DNA of 64,000 nucleotides from positions 12,560-76,559 of the forward strand of contig DEML01000096.1 in assembly GCA_002359185.1 (NCBI GenBank), written 5' to 3'. The stretch comes from Planctomycetaceae bacterium UBA2671 (lineage in GTDB: Bacteria > Planctomycetota > Planctomycetia > Planctomycetales > Planctomycetaceae). Position numbers and translations under genes: made by a program. How positions within the stretch are numbered: position 1 is the stretch's first letter; each line of letters opens with the position of its first letter. Below are positions 8,360-16,328 of this stretch, piece after piece. The notes under the pieces are model-generated. The model was given only the letters and a program-made list of their open reading frames with translations. It had not been told where the DNA came from and searched no databases.

Positions 8360-9106
8360 TTATCGGGCATCAATTGCCTGAGCGAGTGGTCGAACGACGC
8401 GATCGATCACATAATCCCGCAGGATTTCATCGCTCTCTTCCTGAAGTTCCAGCAAAATTTGTTCGTAGGTTTTTTCCGGCGGCAGGCTGCCATATTGACG
8501 GACTGTGAAATAAATGCTAATCGGCTCTTCCTGAAAATCTCCTCGTCTCACCTGATAGGCACTCGTGCGGGTCTCCACGAGCAGGCGAGCCTGGCGTCTG
8601 CAGGATTCTTCCAGCGCAATTGTCATTGAAGGTTCAAAGTTCAGCGGCAGAGCTGAAGGGATATCTTTGAGTGCCGAACACAACGGCCCACCACCAAAGA
8701 CTTCAGAAACGATTTCATCGTGATTTCCGCGATAAGCGAAGTCAAAACCGATCATGAAATCGAGTGCCTCGCAATCGAGCGGGCTGACCGAAAGCATATA
8801 CGGCACCAGTTGCAACACAAGCATGTGCTGTTCCATCGCAGTTTCTGCGGATGTCGGGTTCACACAGCCACTGCAAATGCGGCGGGGTTCAATCGAAATC
8901 CAGCGATGCTGCTCCTGGTCTTTATCTTCTTCGAGGATAAAATCGCCGTTGTCTCGGGTATAAAAATTCCGCATCGAGGGGTACGTTTTTTGAACCCGCT
9001 CGAAGAAGTTCAGCACGGTTTCTCGACCCGAAGGGAGTGCCATTTCCGTGTTCAGATTCATGTTGACGAAATAATCATCGCACAGGTTCCCGTATAAAGT
9101 TGACAT
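8360..9106 (-). CDS. Conserved planctomycete protein of unknown function
   Basis: The start at 9106 gives MSTLYGNLCDDYFVNMNLNT and has AGGGGGG four to ten bases upstream; the ATG at 9184 would add 26 residues without support. The 248-residue soluble protein is rich in acidic and aromatic residues and has two conserved-looking cysteines in 'RRICSGCVNP'. Other marked stretches are ELVPYMLSVSPLDCEALDF-like and GFDFAYRGNHDEIV. No signal peptide, membrane helix or catalytic motif is visible. I recall similar proteins across planctomycetes but know no function. Confidence 0.85.
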   Translation of the reverse strand: MSTLYGNLCDDYFVNMNLNTEMALPSGRETVLNFFERVQKTYPSMRNFYTRDNGDFILEEDKDQEQHRWISIEPRRICSGCVNPTSAETAMEQHMLVLQLVPYMLSVSPLDCEALDFMIGFDFAYRGNHDEIVSEVFGGGPLCSALKDIPSALPLNFEPSMTIALEESCRRQARLLVETRTSAYQVRRGDFQEEPISIYFTVRQYGSLPPEKTYEQILLELQEESDEILRDYVIDRVVRPLAQAIDAR

Positions 9107-9312
9107 CGGTCCCCCCTGGCAACACGTTGAGTGTTTTCTGAATGTGACTTCCCGGATATGATCAAGCATAACCGGACTGAACACCGGCAGGCAAGATTTG
9201 CCTGGAAAATTTGAATTTGTTATGAACTCGGCAAATAGTAACCCAGCAGAACGATCCGGTCAAAGTCGTCCGCATTTGCACTGACACATCCAGATGAGAA
9301 GAGGTTCCTGGT

Positions 9313-9846
9313 ATGACAACTCCACTCTATTTCGATGCCTTTGAATCCTCACTCGGCTGGTGTGCAATTGCTGGACGAGAGGAAACAGTTTCTCGTGTCG
9401 TAATCGGCTGCAAATCTCGACTGCAAACTGAAGATTATCTCCAGCAACAATTAAAAACCTCAAATGAGAGAATCGACATTCGCGAAGAAAACTGGTTCGA
9501 AGAATGCCGGATTGCTCTCCAGAACTATGCCAGTGGAGAACCAGTCAACTTTAACCAGTTCACAGTTGATCTGAGTCACCTGACACATTTTCAACAGAAA
9601 ATCCTGCGGCTGGTTCAGAAGATTCCGTCTGGTCATCTGGAAACGTATGGCAAAATCGCCATCAGAAGTGGACACCCCGGAGCCGCCAGAGCCGTTGGTG
9701 GTGCGCTGTCAAAGAACCCGGTGCCGTTAATTATCCCCTGCCATCGCGTCGTTGGATCGAGTGGAAAACTGACAGGTTTCACGGCTCCTCAAGGATTGAC
9801 CCTCAAGCAACGGTTACTTGATCTGGAACAATTGGCGATCGCATAA
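9313..9846 (+). CDS. ogt: Methylated-DNA--[protein]-cysteine S-methyltransferase
   Basis: This suicide enzyme transfers the methyl group from O6-methylguanine to its own cysteine. The C-terminal domain is complete: the recognition-helix region HLETYGKIAIRSGHPGAARAVGGALSKNP with the arginine finger, and the active-site IPCHRVV with Cys143, followed by GKLTGF. The N-terminal domain is degenerate, as is usual in the Ogt class, and there is no Ada regulatory domain. At 177 residues it has the normal family length. A GAAGAGG motif precedes the start. Confidence 0.95.
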   Translation: MTTPLYFDAFESSLGWCAIAGREETVSRVVIGCKSRLQTEDYLQQQLKTSNERIDIREENWFEECRIALQNYASGEPVNFNQFTVDLSHLTHFQQKILRLVQKIPSGHLETYGKIAIRSGHPGAARAVGGALSKNPVPLIIPCHRVVGSSGKLTGFTAPQGLTLKQRLLDLEQLAIA

Positions 9847-9941
9847 TCGATCTGAATCTCCCGAAACATAGACGGCTTTATTTCAGATCGTTACATTGAT
9901 CATGAAATCCAAAAACGACTGAAACCAGGAATTTTTCCCTC

Positions 9942-11147
9942 ATGAAATATGCACTCGTCATTCCCGATGGAGCCGCCGACGAACCTCAGGATCAACTTGA
10001 TGGCCGCACACCTCTGCAGGCCGCGGTGACTCCGCATATGGATCAAGTGGCGCGGGAGGGAATTCTTGGCCGGACTGATAACATTCCCCCATCCATGCCT
10101 TCGGGGAGCGACGTCGGGACGATGTCTCTGTTCGGATATGACCCGCTGAAATATCACACGGGCCGTGCTCCTCTGGAGGCGGCTGCTCAAGGAATCGAAT
10201 TAGGACCACATGATTGGGCAATTCGCTGTAATCTAGTTACGATCATTAACGAAATCATGGTCAGCTTCACAGCTGGACAATTCCCAAGTGATCTGGGACG
10301 CGAGTTGATTCACAAAATGCAGGAACTGGTTTCTGCCGATCCCCGCTGGGAATTTGTGGCCGGGGTCAGTTATCGAAACTTGCTGCTCTTCAGAAACCCG
10401 GAAACAACTGCTCCGTTTGATGAAACCACGCTCACCTTTCCTCCGCATGATTTGACGGATCAGTCGGTCACCGATCATCGCCCAACTGGTGCGGGCAGTG
10501 AATTACTGAACTCCTTAATGGGGATGAGCAAAGACTGTTTCCGCAACATCGAACGAAATGTCGCACGCGAACACGCCGGAACACACCCGGCTACCGAAAT
10601 TTGGCTGTGGGGACAGGGAAGTCGCCCAGCCTTGACACCCTTCCAGGAACGCTATGGCGTTTCAGGAGCCGTCATCACTGCGGTCGATTTACTGCGTGGC
10701 ATCGGTCGGCTGATCGGCTGGGACATTGTCGAAGTCGAAGGAGCGACGGGATACCTCGATACTGATTACGCTGCCAAAGGCCGAGCTGCAATTGAAACTC
10801 TGCAGAGCGATACCGATTTCGTCGTGGTGCATGTCGAAGCGACTGATGAAGCCTCCCACGAAGGCGATTGCGATGCCAAACTCGAAGCTTTGCAGCGAAT
10901 CGATTCCGATATCGTCGCTCCCCTGCACGATTATCTGAAATCTCAAGGAGAATATCGTCTGCTCATTTCTCCAGATCATCCGACATTCCTGCGAACAAAG
11001 ACTCATAGCCATGGTTATGTTCCGTTTGCGATTGCCGGCACCGGAATCACACCTGATGAAAATGATACCTACGATGAAATTCGAGCCGAGTACGGAGAGA
11101 CGTTCAAGGAAGGTCATTTGTTAATGAATCGCTTCCTGAAAGGTTAA
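9942..11147 (+). CDS. apgM: Cofactor-independent phosphoglycerate mutase, archaeal type
   Basis: The 401-residue protein interconverts 3- and 2-phosphoglycerate. It belongs to the alkaline-phosphatase superfamily ApgM class: the metal ligand Asp is in VIPDGAAD at the N-terminus, the catalytic serine region is PSMPSGSDVGTMSLFGYDP, and the C-terminal metal sites are in HVEATDEASHEGD and SPDHPTF. The length matches archaeal and bacterial homologues of about 400 residues. The gene stands about 100 bp after ogt on the same strand and may share its transcript. A REP-like half unit follows the stop. Confidence 0.93.
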   Translation: MKYALVIPDGAADEPQDQLDGRTPLQAAVTPHMDQVAREGILGRTDNIPPSMPSGSDVGTMSLFGYDPLKYHTGRAPLEAAAQGIELGPHDWAIRCNLVTIINEIMVSFTAGQFPSDLGRELIHKMQELVSADPRWEFVAGVSYRNLLLFRNPETTAPFDETTLTFPPHDLTDQSVTDHRPTGAGSELLNSLMGMSKDCFRNIERNVAREHAGTHPATEIWLWGQGSRPALTPFQERYGVSGAVITAVDLLRGIGRLIGWDIVEVEGATGYLDTDYAAKGRAAIETLQSDTDFVVVHVEATDEASHEGDCDAKLEALQRIDSDIVAPLHDYLKSQGEYRLLISPDHPTFLRTKTHSHGYVPFAIAGTGITPDENDTYDEIRAEYGETFKEGHLLMNRFLKG

Positions 11148-11186
11148 GTTAAAAACCTCAGTTGATTTTACAAAATCTCTCCATTT

Positions 11187-11208
11187 CGTCAGGCAGTGCC
11201 TGACCTAC
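11187..11208. repeat. Single GTAGGTCAGGC REP-like unit
   Basis: CGTCAGGCAGTGCCTGACCTAC is one half of the REP-like pair seen at 8290-8357. It lies 39 bases after the apgM stop and just before the glycosyltransferase gene. Confidence 0.8.
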
Positions 11209-11218
11209 AGATGTAATT

Positions 11219-12628
11219 TTGCAGTTGAAACTTAGGGCACCGTTGTTGAAGAATCTGATCAAATCGTGTTGTCCTCGGGATTCAACAATCACGCTGTACA
11301 TCTTACTGATGATTGCGTTCATGTTGAGAGCAGGATATGCGTTTACGCATCTGGAAGAATTAAGTGTTGATCGGGATTTCTATCTCGGGATCGGCCAGAA
11401 TGTCTGGGAAGGACATGGCTTCAGAATTCCCGGCTCCAATTCGCCGACCGCTTTTCGTCCACCCTTGTACATACTGATTGTCGCCCTCATTCAAGGTCTG
11501 GCAGGGTTGAAAGGCCTGGCTCTGTTTCAGTGCCTGGCTGGTGTTGCAACCGTCTGGGCGACCTGGCATTGCGGTCGGAGATTGAAGCTCGGACGAGGCA
11601 CAGTTCTCGCAGCCACTTTTGTGACGTTTGACCCAATTCTGCTTCGATACACTGCCTTGGCAATGACGGAAGTCACTTTCACAATGCTTGTTGCGTTGAC
11701 CACGCTGCTGTGGCTACGAGTACCAAAATCGTTATTTTCAACGATCATTTGTGGAATCGCATTTGGAATCACCACTTTATGTCGTCCCTCAATCTGGCCA
11801 ATGTTACCCGTGATCGTTGTCCTCGGATTTCTGGCGGAATGGATCGCAAGTTCAAAAACAGCAAGGAGATCATCGATTCCTGTTCGGGCCATAGTGGTGG
11901 GCCTGTTTGCTTTTCTGACGGTCCTTCCCTGGGGACTGCGAAATTATTATGAGTTGGGCCATTTCAAAATTACAACAACACACGGCGGCTACACATTTCT
12001 ATTGGGGAATAATGCCACCTTTTTCGAAGCCGTCCTCCACAAGCCTCTGGGAACAACCTGGGGAGATTATCCGGTTGATCATCCTCTCAGTCAGACGAAC
12101 TGGTATCGCGATTTAACGGATCAGCTTAATCAGCAAGGCTTAAAATCAGAATTTGAGCGGGATCGAGCCCAATACGAAATTGCATTTTCTGAAATCCAGC
12201 AGGATCCCACATCGTTTTGTCAGGCGATTCTTTTGAGGCAATTGCGTCTGTGGGCTCCGATTCCTCAAGGGCCTGAAGCAAATGGTTTGCCAAATTTTGT
12301 TTTCTTTGGTCTATGGGTCTTTTATCTCAGTTTGTACCTGCTGGCAGTAATTGGCATGTTTCGATTGATTCGATCACCTGAAGAATTGCCCAAATGGGTG
12401 TGGGTGCTGGCGATACTTATTACTTTCAGCACAATCCATTCTTTGTATTGGTCGAATGCGAGAATGCGGGCGCCCCTGATCCCTGCGTTAGCCTTACTCG
12501 CAGGACTGACGATTTGTGTGCGACAATCCTCCGAAAAAGAGAGCAGGTCAAATTGCAATACTGCTGTAGGTCAGGCATTGCCTGACGACAAACGGGGTGG
12601 CTCGCACATTTCCTCAGGCAAAGCCTGA
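11219..12628 (+). CDS. Multi-spanning membrane glycosyltransferase (family 39/ArnT-like)
   Basis: This 469-residue product has about ten hydrophobic helices. An acidic loop after the first helix (THLEELSVDRDFYLGIGQNVWEGHGF) resembles the catalytic ExxxDRDxY-like loop of lipid-linked sugar transferases of the dolichyl-P-mannose/ArnT type, and RPPLYILIVALIQGL follows. Enzymes of this fold transfer a sugar from a polyprenyl phosphate carrier at the periplasmic face. The start is uncertain: TTG at 11219 is the first in frame, with no clear Shine-Dalgarno. The last ~20 residues (VGQALPDDKRGGSHISS...) are encoded by a REP-like repeat that contains the stop codon. Confidence 0.82.
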   Translation: MQLKLRAPLLKNLIKSCCPRDSTITLYILLMIAFMLRAGYAFTHLEELSVDRDFYLGIGQNVWEGHGFRIPGSNSPTAFRPPLYILIVALIQGLAGLKGLALFQCLAGVATVWATWHCGRRLKLGRGTVLAATFVTFDPILLRYTALAMTEVTFTMLVALTTLLWLRVPKSLFSTIICGIAFGITTLCRPSIWPMLPVIVVLGFLAEWIASSKTARRSSIPVRAIVVGLFAFLTVLPWGLRNYYELGHFKITTTHGGYTFLLGNNATFFEAVLHKPLGTTWGDYPVDHPLSQTNWYRDLTDQLNQQGLKSEFERDRAQYEIAFSEIQQDPTSFCQAILLRQLRLWAPIPQGPEANGLPNFVFFGLWVFYLSLYLLAVIGMFRLIRSPEELPKWVWVLAILITFSTIHSLYWSNARMRAPLIPALALLAGLTICVRQSSEKESRSNCNTAVGQALPDDKRGGSHISSGKA

Positions 12629-12633
12629 CCTAC
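12566..12633. repeat. GTAGGTCAGGC REP-like pair overlapping the end of a coding region
   Basis: GTAGGTCAGGCATTGCCTGACG (12566) and its mirrored partner CTCAGGCAAAGCCTGACCTAC (ending 12633) form the usual two-hairpin unit. The stop codon of the glycosyltransferase (12626-12628) lies inside the second hairpin. Confidence 0.88.
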
Positions 12634-12652
12634 CCCTCTGAAGATAGCCAAT

Positions 12653-13525
12653 CTACTTGCCATAGAGATCCCTGAGAGCAGATTCCACATCGGCATGCTC
12701 AAACGTAAAACCTTCCTCTTTGAGTCGTTTTGAGATGCAATATCGTCCATAGAGGCCTAATTCGGGATCAGTTTTCATGACAAGCGGAGCTCCAATGCGT
12801 ACCATCCATTCATAAGCTGGCAAACCGATTGGCATCTTCAATGCCTTCCGCAAAGCGCGCATAAATTCTGCGTTTGAAACAGGATTGGGAGCAGTGGCCA
12901 GATAAATCCCCTGCATCGACTCATCTGAAATCCCCCGCCAGAACAGTCGGTTCATGTCGTGCTCGTGAATCCAGCTGATTCCCTGCCGACCGTGTCCGAC
13001 TTTGCCCCCGAATCCCATGCGGACCAGAAAAGCCAATCGTTGAAGTGCTCCACCGTCTGAACCGATTACGAAACTTGTCCGCAAAATGACCTGACGCATT
13101 TCCGGCAGAACAGATTGAGCATAAGCCGCTTCCCAGGCACGAGCGACCGTTGGTGCCAATCCGTAACCGATTGCGGACTCTTCATCGCAGATCAACTCGG
13201 GTGGATCGCCATGTATATGAGCGGTCGACATCTGCACCCAGACTTTGGGAGGCTGCTCAACCAGTTTCAAAGCCTGACCGAGGACCATCGTTGATTCGAC
13301 GCGGGAGCGTAATATTTCATCGCAATGATCAGGCGTCTTGATGCAATCCACTGTCCGGCCAGTCAAATTGACCAGAGCCGTCGCACCGTTCAGATGTGTA
13401 ACCCATTCTCCTGGAGTTCGACCGTCCCAGGTTGCGTGTGTCCAATGACCAGTTCCCTGAGGACGTGAGCGAGAAAGGAGAACCACATCACATTGTTGGT
13501 TCTCCAGAAACTTCGCCAGGTTCAT
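12653..13525 (-). CDS. TIGR01777-type NAD(P)-dependent epimerase/SulA-like protein
   Basis: The product is an extended short-chain dehydrogenase of the TIGR01777/YfcH group: ALVNLTGRTVDC (the N-[LI]AG-like loop), STAHIHGDPPELICDE, ILRTSFVIGSDGGALQRL, GQGISWIHEHDMNRLFW-like and the C-terminal DUF1731-like part with LRKALKMPIGLPAYEWMVR. Coordinates start at the first ATG. However, the Rossmann glycine motif AGGSGFLG is encoded in frame just upstream, at 13526-13549, with no ATG, GTG or TTG before it. The real protein therefore begins about 10-15 codons further up, near the stop of the neighbouring gene (13563). Substrate is unknown. Confidence 0.85.
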   Translation of the reverse strand: MNLAKFLENQQCDVVLLSRSRPQGTGHWTHATWDGRTPGEWVTHLNGATALVNLTGRTVDCIKTPDHCDEILRSRVESTMVLGQALKLVEQPPKVWVQMSTAHIHGDPPELICDEESAIGYGLAPTVARAWEAAYAQSVLPEMRQVILRTSFVIGSDGGALQRLAFLVRMGFGGKVGHGRQGISWIHEHDMNRLFWRGISDESMQGIYLATAPNPVSNAEFMRALRKALKMPIGLPAYEWMVRIGAPLVMKTDPELGLYGRYCISKRLKEEGFTFEHADVESALRDLYGK

Positions 13526-13562
13526 CCCCAGGAATCCGCTGCCGCCGGCAATTACAACTTTT

Positions 13563-14123
13563 TCAGTTGGGCTGAACGACGATGAATCGATGATCTGCTC
13601 CTACCTGAATTGGAAGGTAATAGACGCCCTGTGAAGAAAAGTATGTCACTCCATTCCGGGTTTCGCTCATCGCATTGAGCGGAAGACGTTCGACAATCGT
13701 CCCCGGACTCGTATTTTGAGCAATGGCAGGTGGCTGATAGGAATTGTTCTGGTTGGAAAACTGCTGCTGGGTATTTAATTGTTGAGGTGCCTGTGATGGC
13801 TGTCCATAAACCTGCGGAGGATTGGCTGGAACCTGCTGAATGACCGGTGGTGGATTCACATAGTAGATGTCGCGTTGGACAACCGGCGGTGGATAATACC
13901 CATAAGGTGGATAGGGCCTTGGACCATGATGATGAATGATGTGCCTTGGCGGCGGAGGAGGAGCCAGCATGGTAGCAACTGCTCCAATGGCAAATGCGAC
14001 CGCAGCTGTCGAGCCTCCCCCGTGGCAGTGTCCATGATGTCCACGCCCAGCTAGAGCGGGTTGTACACAGAAAGTGATCAACAGTCCAACTGCGATCAGT
14101 GAACGAAACAATAATTGAGTCAT
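13563..14123 (-). CDS. Exported Pro/Gln/His-rich protein
   Basis: This 186-residue protein begins with a signal peptide (MTQLLFRSLIAVGLLITFCV, cleaved after ALA). A His/Gly-rich patch (GRGHHGHCHGGG) follows, then a hydrophobic GAVATML segment, a poly-Pro/Tyr region and a Gln/Asn-rich linker. The C-terminal 50 residues form a compact domain with VTYFSSQGVYYLP and HRFIVVQPN, repeated in style in many exported bacterial proteins (a GVYY-type beta module). The His patch could bind metal. It lies directly upstream of the epimerase gene with near-zero spacing, so both are probably co-transcribed. Confidence 0.8.
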   Translation of the reverse strand: MTQLLFRSLIAVGLLITFCVQPALAGRGHHGHCHGGGSTAAVAFAIGAVATMLAPPPPPRHIIHHHGPRPYPPYGYYPPPVVQRDIYYVNPPPVIQQVPANPPQVYGQPSQAPQQLNTQQQFSNQNNSYQPPAIAQNTSPGTIVERLPLNAMSETRNGVTYFSSQGVYYLPIQVGADHRFIVVQPN

Positions 14124-14480
14124 CGGAACTCCCTTTCCCCGAATCCAGATCGATCTCCCCAGACCGTATCTGACCGTATGTCATCCCCTGACATACAGCA
14201 TTTTTTCATGAATAGCCCTGAAATTTGGCCATTCCCCATGAGAGCGATTCTTATCAGATTTCCAGATTCATGGCGAGATCAGTTCCGAAAATCCCTGTCG
14301 ACCTGAACATTTACCAACTCGTACAACCATAGGCATTTGAGATTAAATCAGGTTAAGAACGCTCGAATCCCAAAAAAAATTTGACAAAAGGACCGGGACT
14401 CCCCACACTTAAGCAGTTGCATATTTTTATAGGTCTGCAATCTATTCGTCTGAAGGCTCTTCTACCCATTGGGGATATAC
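14124..14480. other. Divergent intergenic region with one promoter candidate
   Basis: These 357 bases lie between the exported protein (minus) and the small membrane protein (plus). A perfect TTGACA at 14381-14386 has a weak -10 candidate (CACACT, 14404-14409) at 17-base spacing, reading toward the plus-strand gene. The frame 14381-14722 overlaps the better-supported gene in another frame and is not called. Confidence 0.4.
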
Positions 14481-14777
14481 ATGACTCTCGACCGGAACAA
14501 CCGATCACAATTCCTCAGCTCGCTCACCTCATCTGCTTATTTCCCACACATTTCTCTGACACTACTGGGAATTTCGACTCTCCTCGTCGCCTGGTTATTC
14601 ATTTTTGCAGAGAATGGAATTTACTGGGCCTCTCTGGGCCTGATTGCATTCATGGGTCTGAGTCTCGGGATCAGTCATTTGATGCTCAAACGCGAAGAGC
14701 AGGCACGGAAGAAATGTACTGAAAGAAATCCGGCAGAAGAACTGGCTCGATTACGTCAGGAACACAGCCGTAAGTAA
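14481..14777 (+). CDS. Small membrane protein with two transmembrane helices
   Basis: The ATG at 14481 has GGGGAT upstream; the in-frame start at 14469 would add four residues. The 98-residue product has a polar N-terminus, two hydrophobic helices (ISLTLLGISTLLVAWLFIF and IYWASLGLIAFMGLSLGISH) and a charged cytoplasmic tail (REEQARKKCTERNPAEELARLR). No family is recognised. The helical hairpin with basic tail fits a small inner-membrane protein. Confidence 0.65.
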   Translation: MTLDRNNRSQFLSSLTSSAYFPHISLTLLGISTLLVAWLFIFAENGIYWASLGLIAFMGLSLGISHLMLKREEQARKKCTERNPAEELARLRQEHSRK

Positions 14778-14828
14778 AGCGGTTTCCAAATGGAAACTGG
14801 ATTTCGGTCGTTAAAACTACTGATCGCA

Positions 14829-14924
14829 GTTTGGGTTAGCGGAACGTGTAATCCAACACTTTGATAAGCAAGTTCGCTTTTTTGAATGAGCCCTGTCTTG
14901 ATGGGTTACGCTACGCTAACCCAG
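14829..14924. repeat. GTTTGGGTTAGCG REP-like element
   Basis: The left end GTTTGGGTTAGCGGAACGTG and right end GGGTTACGCTACGCTAACCC are mirrored. It is the same family as 1746-1847 and lies 51 bases after the small membrane protein gene. Confidence 0.8.
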
Positions 14925-14950
14925 CCGACATCATAAATGAATCTGCGTGT

Positions 14951-16243
14951 TTACCGCTTCAGGCCACCAGACTGCAGCACTTTGCCTACGGTTACAATTC
15001 CATCGCATACTGGCCTGTGGCCTGCAAACCAGTATCTTTCGTGGGCATCAAGTCCGTAATGCGATTTTGAAGTTCTCATGCCTTGCGCAAAATTCTCTCT
15101 GAGTGACTGACGATAGCGAATTTGAGCATTGGAGAATCGTTGATCGTAGGAAATTCGTGATTGATATTCTTCACCTAGAATCAACCCAGGTGTCTGATGA
15201 GCATGATGCTGTCTGACAAATTGATCTAAAATCTCTAACGCAGGAATTTTCTCTCCGTTGGAATCGTAAAAATATATAGCCTGACCATCGCCATTGATCA
15301 GGCAGACCGATTCGAACTCCAGAGAGGTCAGCCCCGATTTTAACCAGTCTGTTTGATTGACAATCAGTTGCCGTTCAAGATCCACAGGAATCAGTTCCGG
15401 CTGAAATGAGCCTTGGGAGGACTCTTTGAGAACACGGAGAATGTCGATCAGAGTCTGATTGGAACTGAGAATTAGCATCTGCTCTGGAACAATTTGCTCA
15501 TAATATTTCTGCAGGACTTCATGATAAATCGCTCTTCCCGCAAATGGGATTACCCCGCCTGATTTCCGGGCCTGTCGATTTGAAGAGATTTCTCCCAGTT
15601 TATGTATCGCGTGTAAGCTTTCCGCAGAAAGTGGCATTCCGCCTCTCCGATACAAGTCGACTCCTCCCACTTGAGACGACTCAACTCCAGTTGAAAGATA
15701 CAGGCCAGCTTCAGAGCGAGTCTGGTCGACTAGAAAACTCGTGGAAGCTGTTGTCGCATTCCCAATATCAATAACCTGACACCCCTGCTCTGCTAGGCAT
15801 TGAATCGCGACCGCTGTCATTTCAAATGAGAAGCCATGCAAATCGTGACCGATCACCACTTTCGGCTGAGTCACCAAAATCTGATCATCCCGTTGAATCC
15901 AGTCACTCCACAACGATTCCATGAAACCATTCAAGATGATTCTTAATTCCGAACGTTCGAATTCATTGTGAATCAATCCCCGAAAACCATCTGTGAATTG
16001 TGTCTGTTGCGGCCTGGAACGCTCCCACCAACTCTTCAGGTTCCGTTGGACTTCCGGGGAAAACTGCTCCAGATCATTCCGATGTGGGCAGATGTGACAC
16101 TTCTCGAAGTGAGAGCGCAATCGAGCCAGATGAACAGAACGGGTAATCGGGCTGGTTTCATCGGGACAACAATAGTTTGCATCTTCAGCGACAAGTGATC
16201 TCAACAACTGCAGTTGATCGCTGGCTGGCGTTTCCGAATCCAT
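14951..16243 (-). CDS. Phosphohexomutase-fold protein with altered catalytic loop and N-terminal Cys cluster
   Basis: The 430-residue protein has an N-terminal cysteine cluster (YCCPDE and EKCHICPHR, about residues 24-54), which could bind zinc or an Fe-S cluster. It is followed by the alpha-D-phosphohexomutase fold: DGFRGLI, then VVIGHDLHGFSFEMTAVAIQCL, then QVIDIGNATTAS. The catalytic serine loop, normally TASHNP, is replaced by STGVESSQVGG. The metal-binding segment (DGDxDR) is represented only by 'LINGDGQAIYF'. A C-terminal GLDAHERYWFAGHRPVCDGI keeps the phosphate-binding-domain look. It is therefore probably not an active mutase; binding or scaffolding is an inference. The kinase gene lies 85 bp upstream on the same strand. 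Confidence 0.75.
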   Translation of the reverse strand: MDSETPASDQLQLLRSLVAEDANYCCPDETSPITRSVHLARLRSHFEKCHICPHRNDLEQFSPEVQRNLKSWWERSRPQQTQFTDGFRGLIHNEFERSELRIILNGFMESLWSDWIQRDDQILVTQPKVVIGHDLHGFSFEMTAVAIQCLAEQGCQVIDIGNATTASTSFLVDQTRSEAGLYLSTGVESSQVGGVDLYRRGGMPLSAESLHAIHKLGEISSNRQARKSGGVIPFAGRAIYHEVLQKYYEQIVPEQMLILSSNQTLIDILRVLKESSQGSFQPELIPVDLERQLIVNQTDWLKSGLTSLEFESVCLINGDGQAIYFYDSNGEKIPALEILDQFVRQHHAHQTPGLILGEEYQSRISYDQRFSNAQIRYRQSLRENFAQGMRTSKSHYGLDAHERYWFAGHRPVCDGIVTVGKVLQSGGLKR

Positions 16244-16328
16244 TCTTTCTGGCCGTTCTTATGTGACGATCGGTTGAAGCTGATAAGACCTACCTTTTGC
16301 GAAGTCAACAATCAGAGGTTGAGTCAAC

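Noticed and set aside
13552..14184. 210-codon frame overlapping the exported Pro/Gln-rich protein
   Set aside because: It is the shifted frame of a real gene with a signal peptide (13563-14123); the Ser/Trp-rich composition is typical of a shadow frame.
14381..14722. 113-codon frame preceding the small membrane protein
   Set aside because: It overlaps the better-supported two-helix gene in another frame and its protein has no features.
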